Source of the DNA: Spirochaetaceae bacterium
GTDB taxonomy: Bacteria > Spirochaetota > Spirochaetia > B11-G9
Length of the DNA stretch: 64,000 nt
Direction: 5' to 3'
Assembly: GCA_015493635.1 (NCBI GenBank)
Contig: WGCU01000026.1
Span: forward strand, 71,718 to 135,717
Each line of letters opens with the position of its first letter. Within the stretch, counting starts at the first letter, position 1. The notes beneath the pieces were generated by a model that saw only the letters and a program-made list of their open reading frames with translations, did no database searches and had not been told where the DNA came from. The position numbers and the translations under genes are program-made. Below, piece after piece: positions 18,145 through 28,200 of the stretch.

Positions 18145-21021
18145 ATGAAAAAGCTGTTCGTTTTGTTTTTTTTCTTTTGGTATCTGATATCAGTTTTCGG
18201 TTTCGATACAAGTTCCGATTCGCTCTTTAATGAAGCTGAAAATAGATATAAAAATGGAGATTTTAACCTATCACTAAAGCTTTATGATGAAATACTATCA
18301 AAATACCCCATGTCGCAGTATGTTCCCGATGCCATTTTTCGGACTACTGTTATAAAGATACGAACGGGGGATTTCCCCGGAGCAGAACAGGGTTTTGAAG
18401 AACTGGATGCCCGGTATTCATCAGCCAGGTTTGCTCCCTATGTACCCTTTTGGAAAGGGATCCTTTTATATCATGAGAAGAGATATTCTGACGCGGTAGC
18501 ATCTTTTTCCCGTTTTATTTCTACGGGACTACCCAATTTTAGGAAAGAAAGTATTATTTATAAAGCCCGATGTGAGTATGAACTATCTGATATCAACGGA
18601 GCATCACAAACACTGTCTATTTTGGAGAAAGAACATATTCCGTATAAAAATGATCCTGCAGCATTATCATTTTATCTTTTTATCCTGGAGCAGAAAGGAA
18701 ATTATCAGAAAGTTTTTGAATTGATCAGCAGTATAAATGACAAAGGCTGGAGTGCTGATTATAAAAACAGAATAACTCTTTCTACTGCAGAAGCTTATTA
18801 TAAAACAGGGCAGGATGATAAAGCAGAACAATATTACCGGAATATACTTAAAGCTTCACCGGAGATAGCTTCAGTGGGATTTATACGGCTTTTTACATTA
18901 TATAAGAATAATGTTGACAGACAAAAAGAAATCCTTTCAAAGGCTCAGCTTGTTCTTGCCGGATATCCCAAGCTTATACAGAATTTTTATATTCATATTG
19001 GTATAGAGAGTTATAAGAGGGGAGATATTGGTACTGCGTTTTCGTATTTAACGAGAGTATGGCAGTCGGAGGGGGATGCTTCTGAACACAGTCTTGTTCC
19101 GCTGTATCTTTCTGCTATCTATGTAAAGAAAAATAATCGGGACAAGGCGGAAAACATTCTTAAGGAGTATCTTAAGAAGAGACAGGGAAGAGATGAAACA
19201 GTACTTTATACCCTGGGAAATCTGTATGTAAAAGACAACAAGTGGCCTGAAGCAGAGAAAGTTCTGTCAGATTTTATTAACGCCTTTCCACAGTCTGTAT
19301 TTATCAGTAAAGCTTCATGGATGTACGCCTACAGTCTTTATAATCAGGGAAAGTATGCAAGCAGTCTTGCGGTTATTGACAAATCTTTGAAATCATCAGA
19401 AGCCGGGAATTGGGTAGATTCTTATCTGCGGTTAAAAAGCAAGGTTCTTATCGGAATGAATAAGCCGGAAGAAGCTCTCGGTTTACTTAGGGAGTATATC
19501 CCCCTTCATCCAGATAACACTGATGCAGAGCTTGATTATATTATCCTTTCTTTTCAGGGCGGGAATTACAGGGATGTTTTAACAATGTATGGAACATTTA
19601 TGAAACATGCAGATACTTCCGGGGCTTCCCTGCTCGGAACGTACATCGCGGGTATTGTAAATATAGGCGAGGGTGATTTTAAGGAAGGAGGCAATCTCTT
19701 AAAATCAATTGACAAGAAATATCTTTTAGAACATTCATTAGGATCTATCTATCCCTACGTAGTATTCTATATCGGCTGGGCAGCGTATGCAGAAGCAGAC
19801 TACAAAGAAGCAGTACACTGGTTTTCCATACTGACTAAAGAGTATAAAACCGCTACCCTCTATCCCCGGGCGCTTTACCTTTCCGGGTGGTCCTTCTATC
19901 TGATGAAAGAGTACGTACCGGCGGCTGAGAATTTCGCGTTTTACAGTAAAGCAGCTCCCCCTGCTGACTGGGGAAAGGGTTCATACTACTATGGAAAAGC
20001 CATGGCGGCAAAAGGAGATACAGAAAAAGCAGAGCTGATATTTCAGAGTATCTACACTTCACGGCCGGATGACGCGTATGCGGATGATGCCCTGTATTCT
20101 CATGCCCAGCTTCTTGAAGAACTGAAAAAAGACAGTGAGGCGATTTTCCTTTATAAAAAACTTGCTGAAAAGTACACCCGAAGCCCCCTGACAGAAGAGG
20201 GCCTGTACAAAATTGGTGAACTCTATTACAAAGACGGAGTATTTGCAAAAGCCCGGAGGGCTTTCTATACGTACCGAAGCCATTACCCCGCCGGCCGGCT
20301 TGTTGATGCTTCATTATACTGGGGCGGGAAGTGTGCCATGAAAATGGGAGAGAAATACGGAGCTCTTCTTGTCTGGGAAAAGCTGGCGGCGCAGTATAAA
20401 CAAAGTACATTCAGAAGTGAAATCTTAAGAAAAATAGCGGCGGTTTATGCTGATGAAGGGGAGTACAGAAAAGCATTGTCCTACTACAGTGATTTTGTAC
20501 TTTCATATCCGGAGGATAGTCTTGTTAAAGATATTAACCTTGAGATAAAAAAATTAAAACTGCTTCAGAGCGGTCTTGGGGAACGGGAAGCTTCGCTTCT
20601 TGTCATTATTGAAAGCAAGGGAGCCTCCAGCAGGGAAGGGAGGAATGCTTCCGTAGAGTTGGCAAGCCTCTATCTATACAATGATGAAAAAAAATGGGAA
20701 ACAGCGTACGAATTTTTAAAAAAGGTTGCAGGTCAAGGAAAAAAGAATGATGCAGCAGCAGCGCGGGCACAGTACTACATCGGTGAATATTTTTCACGGA
20801 AGCACTGGTGGGAAAAAGCAGTAAAAGCATTCCTGAAAGCGGCATCAATGAATCCGGGAGATAAAGATCTTGCTGCTGTTTCCATTTACCGGGCCGCTGA
20901 AAATGCTGTCCATGCCGGAGATATGGCTACAGCAAAAAAAATGATCAATCTTTTAGCATTGAATTTTCCTTCTTCTCAATGGCTGAGTGAAGGGCGGAAG
21001 CTTCTGGAGGGGAGACATTGA
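18145..21021 (+). CDS. Large exported TPR protein (YbgF/BamD-like repeats)
   Basis: 958 residues. A signal peptide (MKKLFVLFFFFWYLISVFGF) is followed by tetratricopeptide repeats over nearly the whole length, many with the YxxGxFxxAxxxF pattern typical of periplasmic TPRs (NRYKNGDFNLSLKLYDEILSKYP type units, here shown in part). No catalytic motif is seen. It overlaps the following barrel gene by 4 bp and heads an operon with ExbB, ExbD and TonB, so a periplasmic adaptor role between peptidoglycan, TonB and the barrel is likely (inference). There is no Shine-Dalgarno; a TATTAT hexamer at 18131-18136 sits just before the ATG. Confidence 0.85.
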   Translation: MKKLFVLFFFFWYLISVFGFDTSSDSLFNEAENRYKNGDFNLSLKLYDEILSKYPMSQYVPDAIFRTTVIKIRTGDFPGAEQGFEELDARYSSARFAPYVPFWKGILLYHEKRYSDAVASFSRFISTGLPNFRKESIIYKARCEYELSDINGASQTLSILEKEHIPYKNDPAALSFYLFILEQKGNYQKVFELISSINDKGWSADYKNRITLSTAEAYYKTGQDDKAEQYYRNILKASPEIASVGFIRLFTLYKNNVDRQKEILSKAQLVLAGYPKLIQNFYIHIGIESYKRGDIGTAFSYLTRVWQSEGDASEHSLVPLYLSAIYVKKNNRDKAENILKEYLKKRQGRDETVLYTLGNLYVKDNKWPEAEKVLSDFINAFPQSVFISKASWMYAYSLYNQGKYASSLAVIDKSLKSSEAGNWVDSYLRLKSKVLIGMNKPEEALGLLREYIPLHPDNTDAELDYIILSFQGGNYRDVLTMYGTFMKHADTSGASLLGTYIAGIVNIGEGDFKEGGNLLKSIDKKYLLEHSLGSIYPYVVFYIGWAAYAEADYKEAVHWFSILTKEYKTATLYPRALYLSGWSFYLMKEYVPAAENFAFYSKAAPPADWGKGSYYYGKAMAAKGDTEKAELIFQSIYTSRPDDAYADDALYSHAQLLEELKKDSEAIFLYKKLAEKYTRSPLTEEGLYKIGELYYKDGVFAKARRAFYTYRSHYPAGRLVDASLYWGGKCAMKMGEKYGALLVWEKLAAQYKQSTFRSEILRKIAAVYADEGEYRKALSYYSDFVLSYPEDSLVKDINLEIKKLKLLQSGLGEREASLLVIIESKGASSREGRNASVELASLYLYNDEKKWETAYEFLKKVAGQGKKNDAAAARAQYYIGEYFSRKHWWEKAVKAFLKAASMNPGDKDLAAVSIYRAAENAVHAGDMATAKKMINLLALNFPSSQWLSEGRKLLEGRH

Positions 21022-22595
21022 AACGGTTGTCAGTAGTAATATTTCTTTGTGTAATTTCCACAGGAGTATGGGCAGTAGATGAAAAACCGTCTTCTGTTGA
21101 CCTTATGATACCTCCGGTAATAATAGAGATAGAGCGTTCTGATAAACAGGATCTTTCCATTATTATTCCGGATTACAATGATTTGAAACTTCCTGATCTT
21201 GGTATTAACCTTCCTGATCCTGCAGATATTACCATTCAGAAGCTTCCTTCCGATATTCCTCTGCCGTCACTCGATACTCCCCAGCAGAAGAAAAAGGTTT
21301 CTTTTTTTACCGATGGAAATCTTGGTGCAGGACTTGATAACCAGCTGACTGGTGATATAAAACTCTTCAGATTGGGATCCGGACCACGATTTTCCATTCT
21401 GTTTTCTCATGATAGTCTTGACGGATACGGAGTTAGAAAAGCAGGAGAAGGATATTCTTATAGGAAAGAACTTTTTGAGGGCACTTTTTACGGGGAATTA
21501 AAGGCTGTTTCTTTTAAGGGAAAAGGATCTTTAAGTGAGAAGGAAGATGGCCTGCAGGGACAAAATCCCCTGTATGTTTCCGTTGCCCGCCGGTTCAGAT
21601 CGATTTCACTCACGATGGATGAGACAGGAACTCCCTGGGGATGGCAGCTTAATGGTGATGTTAAAAGCGCGCAGAAAGTTTTAACAGGAAGCTCTCCGCT
21701 TGTTTTCAATACCTTTTCAGGTACGGGAAAGGGCACGGTAAATTTTTCATCAGGGGCGTTCGGTTTTGCACTGGATGGATCATATCAGCTGGAGAATATA
21801 AAAGAAACAGGATGGCTTTCGCAGCTGGTGGAACTTGGGATAAATACATCGTATCATTTTCCTTCTGTTGATGTGGGGGCCTATGCGGGAGCCGGATATC
21901 TGCCTGAAAGCGGATTTTTGTATCCTTTTTCTCTATACCTTCGGGGTACGGCCGCTAAAACAGTACAGTTTCGGTTTGAAGGGGGACGGAGAATACTTCT
22001 TTCAGATAATTACGATCTATGGAATAGTTTCGCTTTTGCGGGAAATGCTGATGGCTGGTCCGACACTTGGTATGCGGAAGGGAATTTGTTAAGCCCTCTT
22101 TTTTCAGGATTTGTCATTTATGCTGATGTGAATTGGGGAAAGAGCAGCGGTGCTGTGAGTACACCTCAAACTTCTTCTCCTGATCCCGTTACAGGACTCT
22201 TCCCTTATATGAGTTCGGATGAACGGGAAAGTCTTTCTGTAACGGGAGGCTTTTCCTTTGATATTGCTGCCGGAACTGAACTGCGTGCGGAATGGAAGGG
22301 ACAGCTTCTGCCGGATACAGATCCCCTTCTTCCGGTACAGAGTATCAATACCGCGTTAAGTTATGAAGCGCCGGGTGGAATGTTTAAAGCTTCCGCCTCA
22401 GTAAGCTGGAGTCTTATTCCTCTAGCCCTCCCTGAAGCGGGAGGAGATCTCTCCTTTAAAATTAGAAAAGGTATTTTTCTTGATGTAACAGCTGAGGATC
22501 TTCTTCCTCTCTTATTTCAGAAAGACAGAATTGAAGCAGGACCATACAGCCGGCCGTCGGGTAAAATGGCAGTAAATATTAAAATCTCTCTCTAA
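21018..22595 (+). CDS. Predicted outer-membrane beta-barrel protein
   Basis: 525 residues with a TTG start overlapping the TPR gene stop, behind GGAGGGGAG. A signal peptide (MKRLSVVIFLCVISTGVWA) is followed by a Pro/Asp-rich periplasmic stretch (~25-95, with SDIPLPSLDTPQQ). After ~95 the sequence alternates hydrophobic and polar residues with many Gly and aromatic residues, typical of amphipathic beta strands (for example FSILFSHDSLDGYG and FVIYADVNWGKSSG). It ends NIKISL. No TonB box or plug domain is recognised, so it may not be a classical TonB-dependent receptor. It is followed 12 bp later by exbB. Confidence 0.75.
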   Translation: MKRLSVVIFLCVISTGVWAVDEKPSSVDLMIPPVIIEIERSDKQDLSIIIPDYNDLKLPDLGINLPDPADITIQKLPSDIPLPSLDTPQQKKKVSFFTDGNLGAGLDNQLTGDIKLFRLGSGPRFSILFSHDSLDGYGVRKAGEGYSYRKELFEGTFYGELKAVSFKGKGSLSEKEDGLQGQNPLYVSVARRFRSISLTMDETGTPWGWQLNGDVKSAQKVLTGSSPLVFNTFSGTGKGTVNFSSGAFGFALDGSYQLENIKETGWLSQLVELGINTSYHFPSVDVGAYAGAGYLPESGFLYPFSLYLRGTAAKTVQFRFEGGRRILLSDNYDLWNSFAFAGNADGWSDTWYAEGNLLSPLFSGFVIYADVNWGKSSGAVSTPQTSSPDPVTGLFPYMSSDERESLSVTGGFSFDIAAGTELRAEWKGQLLPDTDPLLPVQSINTALSYEAPGGMFKASASVSWSLIPLALPEAGGDLSFKIRKGIFLDVTAEDLLPLLFQKDRIEAGPYSRPSGKMAVNIKISL

Positions 22596-22607
22596 GGAGA
22601 ACAAAAC

Positions 22608-23216
22608 ATGTTAGATTTATTATCCAAGGGTGGAGTTGTAATGTATTTTATTCTCCTCCTCTCCATTATTGCAACAGCTATTATTCTTGAGCGGTTATTT
22701 TACTTCAGAAAAATCAAAGTAGACGAAGAGAAATTTATCGGACATTTAAAATCGGCAATTGAGAAAAAACATTATGAGGAAGCGTTAAATATCTGTGAGA
22801 ATAATACCTCTCCTCTTTCCAATTTGATGAAAGTGGGAATTGAACACAGAAGATACGGGAAAAGAGAAATCAAGGACTCAATTATGAGTGCAGCCAATCT
22901 TGAGATACCTATGCTGGAAAAGTATCTTACTTCTTTAGGTACCATTGCTCATATAGCTCCTCTTTTGGGTCTTCTTGGAACGGTTACCGGAAATATAAAG
23001 GCTTTTGGAGTTCTTGGCCGTTTTGGATCGGTAAGTGATCCCTCACTCCTTGCTTCGGGTATCTCCGAGGCTCTCCTGACGACGGCGGCAGGAATTATTG
23101 TTTCGATTCCGGCAATTGCCTTCTATAATTACCTTGTGGCAAAGGTCAATCATATAATTATTTCACTTGAAAACAGAGTTAATGAAATGGTGCTTTTCCT
23201 TGAGGAGGGGAAGTAA
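22608..23216 (+). CDS. exbB: ExbB/TolQ/MotA-family proton-channel protein
   Basis: 202 residues, three TM helices: ~10-28 (VVMYFILLLSIIATAIILE), ~108-130 and ~148-172. The family signature is AHIAPLLGLLGTVTGNIKAF, with GISEALLTTAAGIIVSIPAIAFYN in the third helix. ExbB forms the pentameric inner-membrane motor using proton flow to drive TonB. The gene stop overlaps the exbD ATG (TAATG). ExbB and TolQ cannot be separated by sequence alone; the adjacent TonB-type protein favours ExbB. Confidence 0.93.
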   Translation: MLDLLSKGGVVMYFILLLSIIATAIILERLFYFRKIKVDEEKFIGHLKSAIEKKHYEEALNICENNTSPLSNLMKVGIEHRRYGKREIKDSIMSAANLEIPMLEKYLTSLGTIAHIAPLLGLLGTVTGNIKAFGVLGRFGSVSDPSLLASGISEALLTTAAGIIVSIPAIAFYNYLVAKVNHIIISLENRVNEMVLFLEEGK

Positions 23217-23623
23217 TGCTTTTTAAGCGGAGACTGAAGCCGATAGCTTCTGTGGAACTTATTCCCATGATAGATGTTATTTTTCAGCTTGTTGTTTTTT
23301 TTATGGTTTCCAGTACCTTTGTTATTACTCCGGGAATAGATCTTCATCTTCCTGAATCAGTAACGGCAGAACCGGTTGTAATGTCAAAAATAATTATAAC
23401 TATTGTATCTTCTGAAGAAATCTATCTGAATAAAAAGAAAGGGGATCTTACGACTCTGGGAGAAAACCTTAAGAAAATAGGGGAGCAGGACTCAAAAAAA
23501 TCAAAGCGCAGCGTTATTGTTCAGGGTGATAAAAATGTTTCGTACAGTCTTATGGTACATGTGCTGGATATCTTGAGAGAAAACGGATTTACCGGCATCA
23601 ATCTAAGGATGAAACAACTTTAA
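23216..23623 (+). CDS. exbD: ExbD/TolR-family biopolymer transport protein
   Basis: 135 residues. A single TM helix after a short basic N-terminus holds the proton-carrying Asp in LIPMIDVIFQLVVFFMVSS. A periplasmic domain (~50-135) follows with the family segment VIVQGDKNVSYSLMVHVLDIL. It is the motor partner of ExbB. One base overlaps on each side with exbB and tonB, giving a tightly coupled trio. Confidence 0.93.
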   Translation: MLFKRRLKPIASVELIPMIDVIFQLVVFFMVSSTFVITPGIDLHLPESVTAEPVVMSKIIITIVSSEEIYLNKKKGDLTTLGENLKKIGEQDSKKSKRSVIVQGDKNVSYSLMVHVLDILRENGFTGINLRMKQL

Positions 23624-24567
23624 TGAAAAGCAGGGCGGACGGAAAGAGACTTCTTACCGCTGCAGGGATAAGTCTGGCAGTTCATTTGGCGGGTATTGTT
23701 ATTCTTGGTATGTGGAGTTTAAAATCCCCTCCTGTACCTGCCAGAATACCTCCCCTCGCCGTTTTTCTGGAACCGGAAGTTGTCCCTCAGCCTGTTATCA
23801 AGAAGCCGGAGAACCTTCCTGCTGTGATCCCTGCCGCTGAAAAGAAGGTTCATCCTGCCCGGAAAGTCTCAAAGCCGGTTTCCAGACCGGCGCCTAAAGC
23901 GGCTCCTTCTCCTGTTGCAATTCCTGCAAAACCACTTCCTGCTCCTTCACCGCCTGAGCAGACATCTGTTAAGGGGCCGGATACAAATATGAAAACAACC
24001 CCTGACAGCAGTGAGCAGTTGACAGCGGTAAAACCAAATCCCCTTCTAAAACCAAAAGGTTCAAAAATTGTTTACGCAGATACTTCTGACACCGGTAAAA
24101 CAGCAGATACACCAGCTCCTACAGCAGAATCTTCACCGAGTGTTATATCTTCTGCAGAGCTTAATGCTTTTACAGCATCGTTGCAGAAAGAAGGTACTTC
24201 TTCTGAGGAAAGCCCCCATCCGCCGGAGGTGACGGACAAAACTGCGGGACCGGCTGGAGTCCCGCTGCCTGACACTGTTTCTCTTGCTCTTGGTGATTTC
24301 AGCAATACCCGGAAGCCGGTAGCTAAACTCACCTTGAATATTCCTGAAGAAATGCTTCGGAAAATCGAACATGACAGCTTTTTAACTGCTACGTTTACAT
24401 TGACCCCTGATGGTTATATACTGGACCCCAAAGTTCTCGTTTCCCAGGTTAGTCCGCAGATAGAAGCAAGGGTTCTCGAAGCGCTCAGGAAATGGGAATT
24501 CAACAGAGGTTCTTCCGCGGATGGTAATGTGGAGGGACAAATTACCATACGGTTTAAGGTAAAATGA
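23623..24567 (+). CDS. tonB: TonB-family energy transducer
   Basis: 314 residues. The N-terminal TM helix carries the S-x3-H motif of TonB (Ser17/His21 in ISLAVHLAGIV). Residues ~40-210 are a Pro/Lys/Ala-rich linker with many PxP dipeptides that can span the periplasm. Residues ~225-314 are a TonB C-terminal domain (TATFTLTPDGYILDPKV, ARVLEALRKWEFNRG, ending IRFKVK). It transmits ExbBD motor force to the outer membrane; the natural partner here is the barrel or TPR protein encoded just upstream. Confidence 0.93.
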   Translation: MKSRADGKRLLTAAGISLAVHLAGIVILGMWSLKSPPVPARIPPLAVFLEPEVVPQPVIKKPENLPAVIPAAEKKVHPARKVSKPVSRPAPKAAPSPVAIPAKPLPAPSPPEQTSVKGPDTNMKTTPDSSEQLTAVKPNPLLKPKGSKIVYADTSDTGKTADTPAPTAESSPSVISSAELNAFTASLQKEGTSSEESPHPPEVTDKTAGPAGVPLPDTVSLALGDFSNTRKPVAKLTLNIPEEMLRKIEHDSFLTATFTLTPDGYILDPKVLVSQVSPQIEARVLEALRKWEFNRGSSADGNVEGQITIRFKVK

Positions 24568-24568
24568 A

Positions 24569-25228
24569 ATGAAAATTAAAGCAGTTGGATTCGATATAGA
24601 TGGAACAATGTATCCAGATTCTTCGATGTACGTTCTTTCACTTTTTGCTTTTTTAAAGCATCCGGTACTCTTTTCACATTTCGGAAGAGTACGGAAAACT
24701 ATCCGTACTATCCAGTACGAGGGGGATTTCCGTTCTGCCCAGACACGTCTTTTTGCTGCTTCTCTCGGGGTGAGCCCAGACGATGCGGCTGATTATATGA
24801 ACCGTTTTATTTATGGGGGGCTGGAAGATGCTTTTAAAAGGATCAAACCCTTTAAGGACCTCCGGCCTGTTCTGCTTTCATTAAAAGAAGCCGGGCTGCA
24901 CCTTGGGGCCATGTCGGATCTTCCCGTTGGAAGGAAACTAGAGTATCTGGGGGTTGATGATTTCTTTGATTTTGCATTTTCTACGGAGGATACAGGGTTT
25001 CTGAAACCCCACGCTGTCCCGTTTAAAAAGATGATACAAAAATTTGATCTGTTTCCGGAAGAGATTCTTTACGTAGGGAACAATTACAGATATGATGTCG
25101 TTGGAGCTGCCGCTTTAGGAATGAAAACGGCACACCTTGCAAAAAAGAAAGTGCAGAATTCACAGGCTGATATAACTTTTTCCTCCTTTCTTACATTACG
25201 GGATTGGATATTTGCTATAAATAATTGA
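24569..25228 (+). CDS. HAD-superfamily hydrolase (subfamily IA)
   Basis: 219 residues starting two bases after the tonB stop. HAD motif I is DIDGT (residues 9-13), motif II AMSDLP, motif III the Lys in FLKPHAVPF and motif IV YVGNNYRYDVVGA. The alpha-helical cap inserted after motif I fits subfamily IA phosphatases such as phosphoglycolate phosphatase-like enzymes. Substrate cannot be deduced. As last gene of the tonB operon it may be a passenger. Confidence 0.88.
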   Translation: MKIKAVGFDIDGTMYPDSSMYVLSLFAFLKHPVLFSHFGRVRKTIRTIQYEGDFRSAQTRLFAASLGVSPDDAADYMNRFIYGGLEDAFKRIKPFKDLRPVLLSLKEAGLHLGAMSDLPVGRKLEYLGVDDFFDFAFSTEDTGFLKPHAVPFKKMIQKFDLFPEEILYVGNNYRYDVVGAAALGMKTAHLAKKKVQNSQADITFSSFLTLRDWIFAINN

Positions 25229-25253
25229 CAACTTGTTATTACTGGGTAACAAT
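25225..25253 (+). promoter_or_regulatory. Possible promoter of the SpiroCoCo gene
   Basis: TTGACA at 25225-25230, overlapping the HAD gene stop codon, with AACAAT at 25248-25253 after a 17-bp spacer. The -35 is perfect and the -10 matches four of six. It is the only promoter-like sequence in the 51-bp gap. Confidence 0.5.
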
Positions 25254-25279
25254 AAGGGTAGAAACCGGGGAGAGGAACT

Positions 25280-28200
25280 ATGGTGTTTTCTATTGGAAAT
25301 ATAATTACGCTGCTTGTTGTTCTTGTCATACTTGCCTTATACAGGCAGATGGACAAAAATAACCGTTCACTTGAAAAAATCAAACGATATTCTGATAAAA
25401 TTAAAGAAGAACTGAATGAATACGTCGATGAAAAGACGGTGGAAGTAAAGAACTTTGCCATAGAGCTGGAAGTTCATCACAAAACGGGGAAAGAAATCCT
25501 TGCGCGGATACAATCACTGGAAAATCAGTTCGATTCAAGAGCCGGACGTGTTGAAGAAATTTATAAAAAAATAGATGACTATGATACAGCTTTAAAAGAT
25601 CTGAATACTATGACGTTGAAAGTTCAGGAGAATTTAAACCGGCTTCATGAGGAGTCAGAGTTTGTTGATAAAGTCGGAAAAAGAATAAAAGATGCGGGTA
25701 TTTCCGTACTCCAGCTGGAAAAATCCATTGGAGGAATTAAAAATGATTTTGCAAAGCAGAACTTAAAGGACCTCCAGACAATACGGGGGAAGGTTGCCAG
25801 AGATACAAAAGAGTATGTTTCGAAAATTCATAAGGATCTTGAAAAGTCCGCGGAGAAAGTTAAGGAACTGGAAAATTCGGTTCTGTCTTTTGAAACACGT
25901 AAAGATGCAATGATCAGTGATGCTGTTGATGTAATGAGCAAGAACTTTGATGAACAGATATACCGGGCTGAACAGTCCGGAGAGAAACTGCAGTCGGACT
26001 TTGCAGAACAGCTGGATGCTCTCCTGGCAGTAAAAAAGAGAGATGCTGAAGCAGTTGAAGAACAGCTTAATGATACAAATGTACGGCTGTCTACTGCAGT
26101 AAAAGAAAAAAGTGAAGAACTGAACATGATGGTGGAAGAGTTTACCCGGAATATCAGGGAGATTGAGGGTGCCTATAAAGAGGCACTTAAAAAGGCTGCT
26201 GCGAGGGGTGTTGCTCTGGAGGACGAAGCTTTTAGCAGTCTGAAAGAGGATATAGAAAGAAAGGCTGCTGCACAGCGGGAGGAATTTACCGGAGAACTTA
26301 AAAAAACACGGGATGTTCTTTATAAGGATTTTCATACATTCCAGGATGAATTTACTTCGTATATAAAGGATTCTGAAGAGAAGTATCAAGCAAATTCCGC
26401 AAAACTACGTCAATTTGAAGAAAATCTTGGAAATAAGTTTCTTGAGATGGAAAAACGTATTTCGGAATATGAAGAAGAGGTGACATACCGGTTTGGGAGA
26501 ATTGAGGAAATAGGTTCTGATATTGATGCCCTGGAAGAAAACCTCCGTTCTGTTATGGACAGAACGGTACTGCGTATTGAAGATGATTTCAGCGGGTATG
26601 AAAAGAACCTTGAAAAACAGAGGGATGAATACAAGGTTAAATTCCTGTCTGAAATGGAAGAAATTACAACGGGACTCAACAGTCTGGAAAGCGAACTTAA
26701 TGATTTAAAGACCCGGGCCTATGAAAATGTATCGGAGAAATTAAAGATATTTGAAGATGATTTTTTTGCCGATCTGCAGTCGAGAAATGCCTCCATGGAG
26801 GAGAAATTCCTGGAATGGCAGAAGGGTATGGATCAAACGCTGGGAACCCTGGCCGAAGAAAACGTTCAGAAACGCAGTGCCGTTGAAAAGAAGTATAACG
26901 AAGAATTTAGACAGAAATTTGAGGAGTTTCAGGCTAAAATTTTCAAACAGCATGATAAATTTGAAGAAAAAGTATCTGCTTTTCAGGTTACTATCGAAGA
27001 ACGACTTAAAGAATCTGATGCTTCCATTGAAACAACAGCCGGAGAGATACGGAAGGAAATTCTTGATGTAAAAGAGAGTTCTTCAACCTTTTTTACCCGG
27101 GAATTTACAGATTACAAAACAGGTATCAGCAGCGAATTGAAAAAATCATCCAGAGAGTTTGAAAATCAGCTGAAAGCGATTGAAGAGCTCCTTGAAAGCA
27201 GGGAGAAAGATCTTCTGACAACGATTGAAACAACTCAGTCCGATGTAACCGTATGGCAGACAAAAGTTCTGCAGCAGTTTCAGACGGCGGAGACTGAAAT
27301 GCAGACTCATTACGGTGATCTCCGCAAGGAAGTACTGGAAAATATCACGCAGATAAAAACAGATTTTGAATCCCAGCGCGATGATCTTGTTCTTTCTACT
27401 CAGGAAGAACGAACCCGGCTTAAGAACGAGTTGAAAGAGATTGGTGATGGTGTCATTAATCTTGAGGGAGAACTGAGGAAACGTACGGAAGATGCTTTTG
27501 AAAAGTTTAACAGGGAGTTTGAAAGTTTTTACTTTGAAATTCAAAAGAAAAACAGGGAAATGCAGAATGAACTGGAAAAACGGATAAAAGATTTCAGAAC
27601 AATTTCTCAGGATACCAAGGAAAAATCAGAACAACTGCAGCATAAACTGTTTGGTAAAATTGAAGAGAATTATAAGGTTCTCGCGGTGAATTTGCAGGAA
27701 ATTGATAAACGGCAGAAGGGTTTTATTGCTCAGACGAAGATTTTTACGAGGGCTGACTCCTTGAAGGTTAGTCTTCAGGAAAGTATAGAGGATCTTAAGA
27801 CGGAACTTACCCGTGTGGAAGCTCAGGAAAATGGAATCAGGGAAACTGAAAGAAAGTTTGCGGCAATAAAGAAGCTGGGTGATGAGGTATCTGTAAAATT
27901 AAACAGATTCATGGCGGAGAAACGGCGTATTGAAGAGATGGAAGGAGATTTTAAGAAACTTATAAATATTTCCCAGGCGGTTGATCAAAAACTTCTCCAG
28001 GTAACAGGAGCTCATGATGATCTTCAGGCAATTCAAATCAAAATAAAAAACATTGCCGATCTTGAAAAAGAAACCGAAGTCCGCTTTGAACGGCTAGAAA
28101 AGAAGAACCAGATTATAGATGCGACAACAGAGAGTGTTGATAAGAATTTTCAGTTTCTTGAAGAACTGGAAGGGCAGGTGCGCTCCTTGAAAGATGTCGT

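Noticed and set aside
19853-20410. 185-residue minus-strand ORF in the TPR gene
   Set aside because: Antisense shadow; no start signal and compositional features unlike neighbours.
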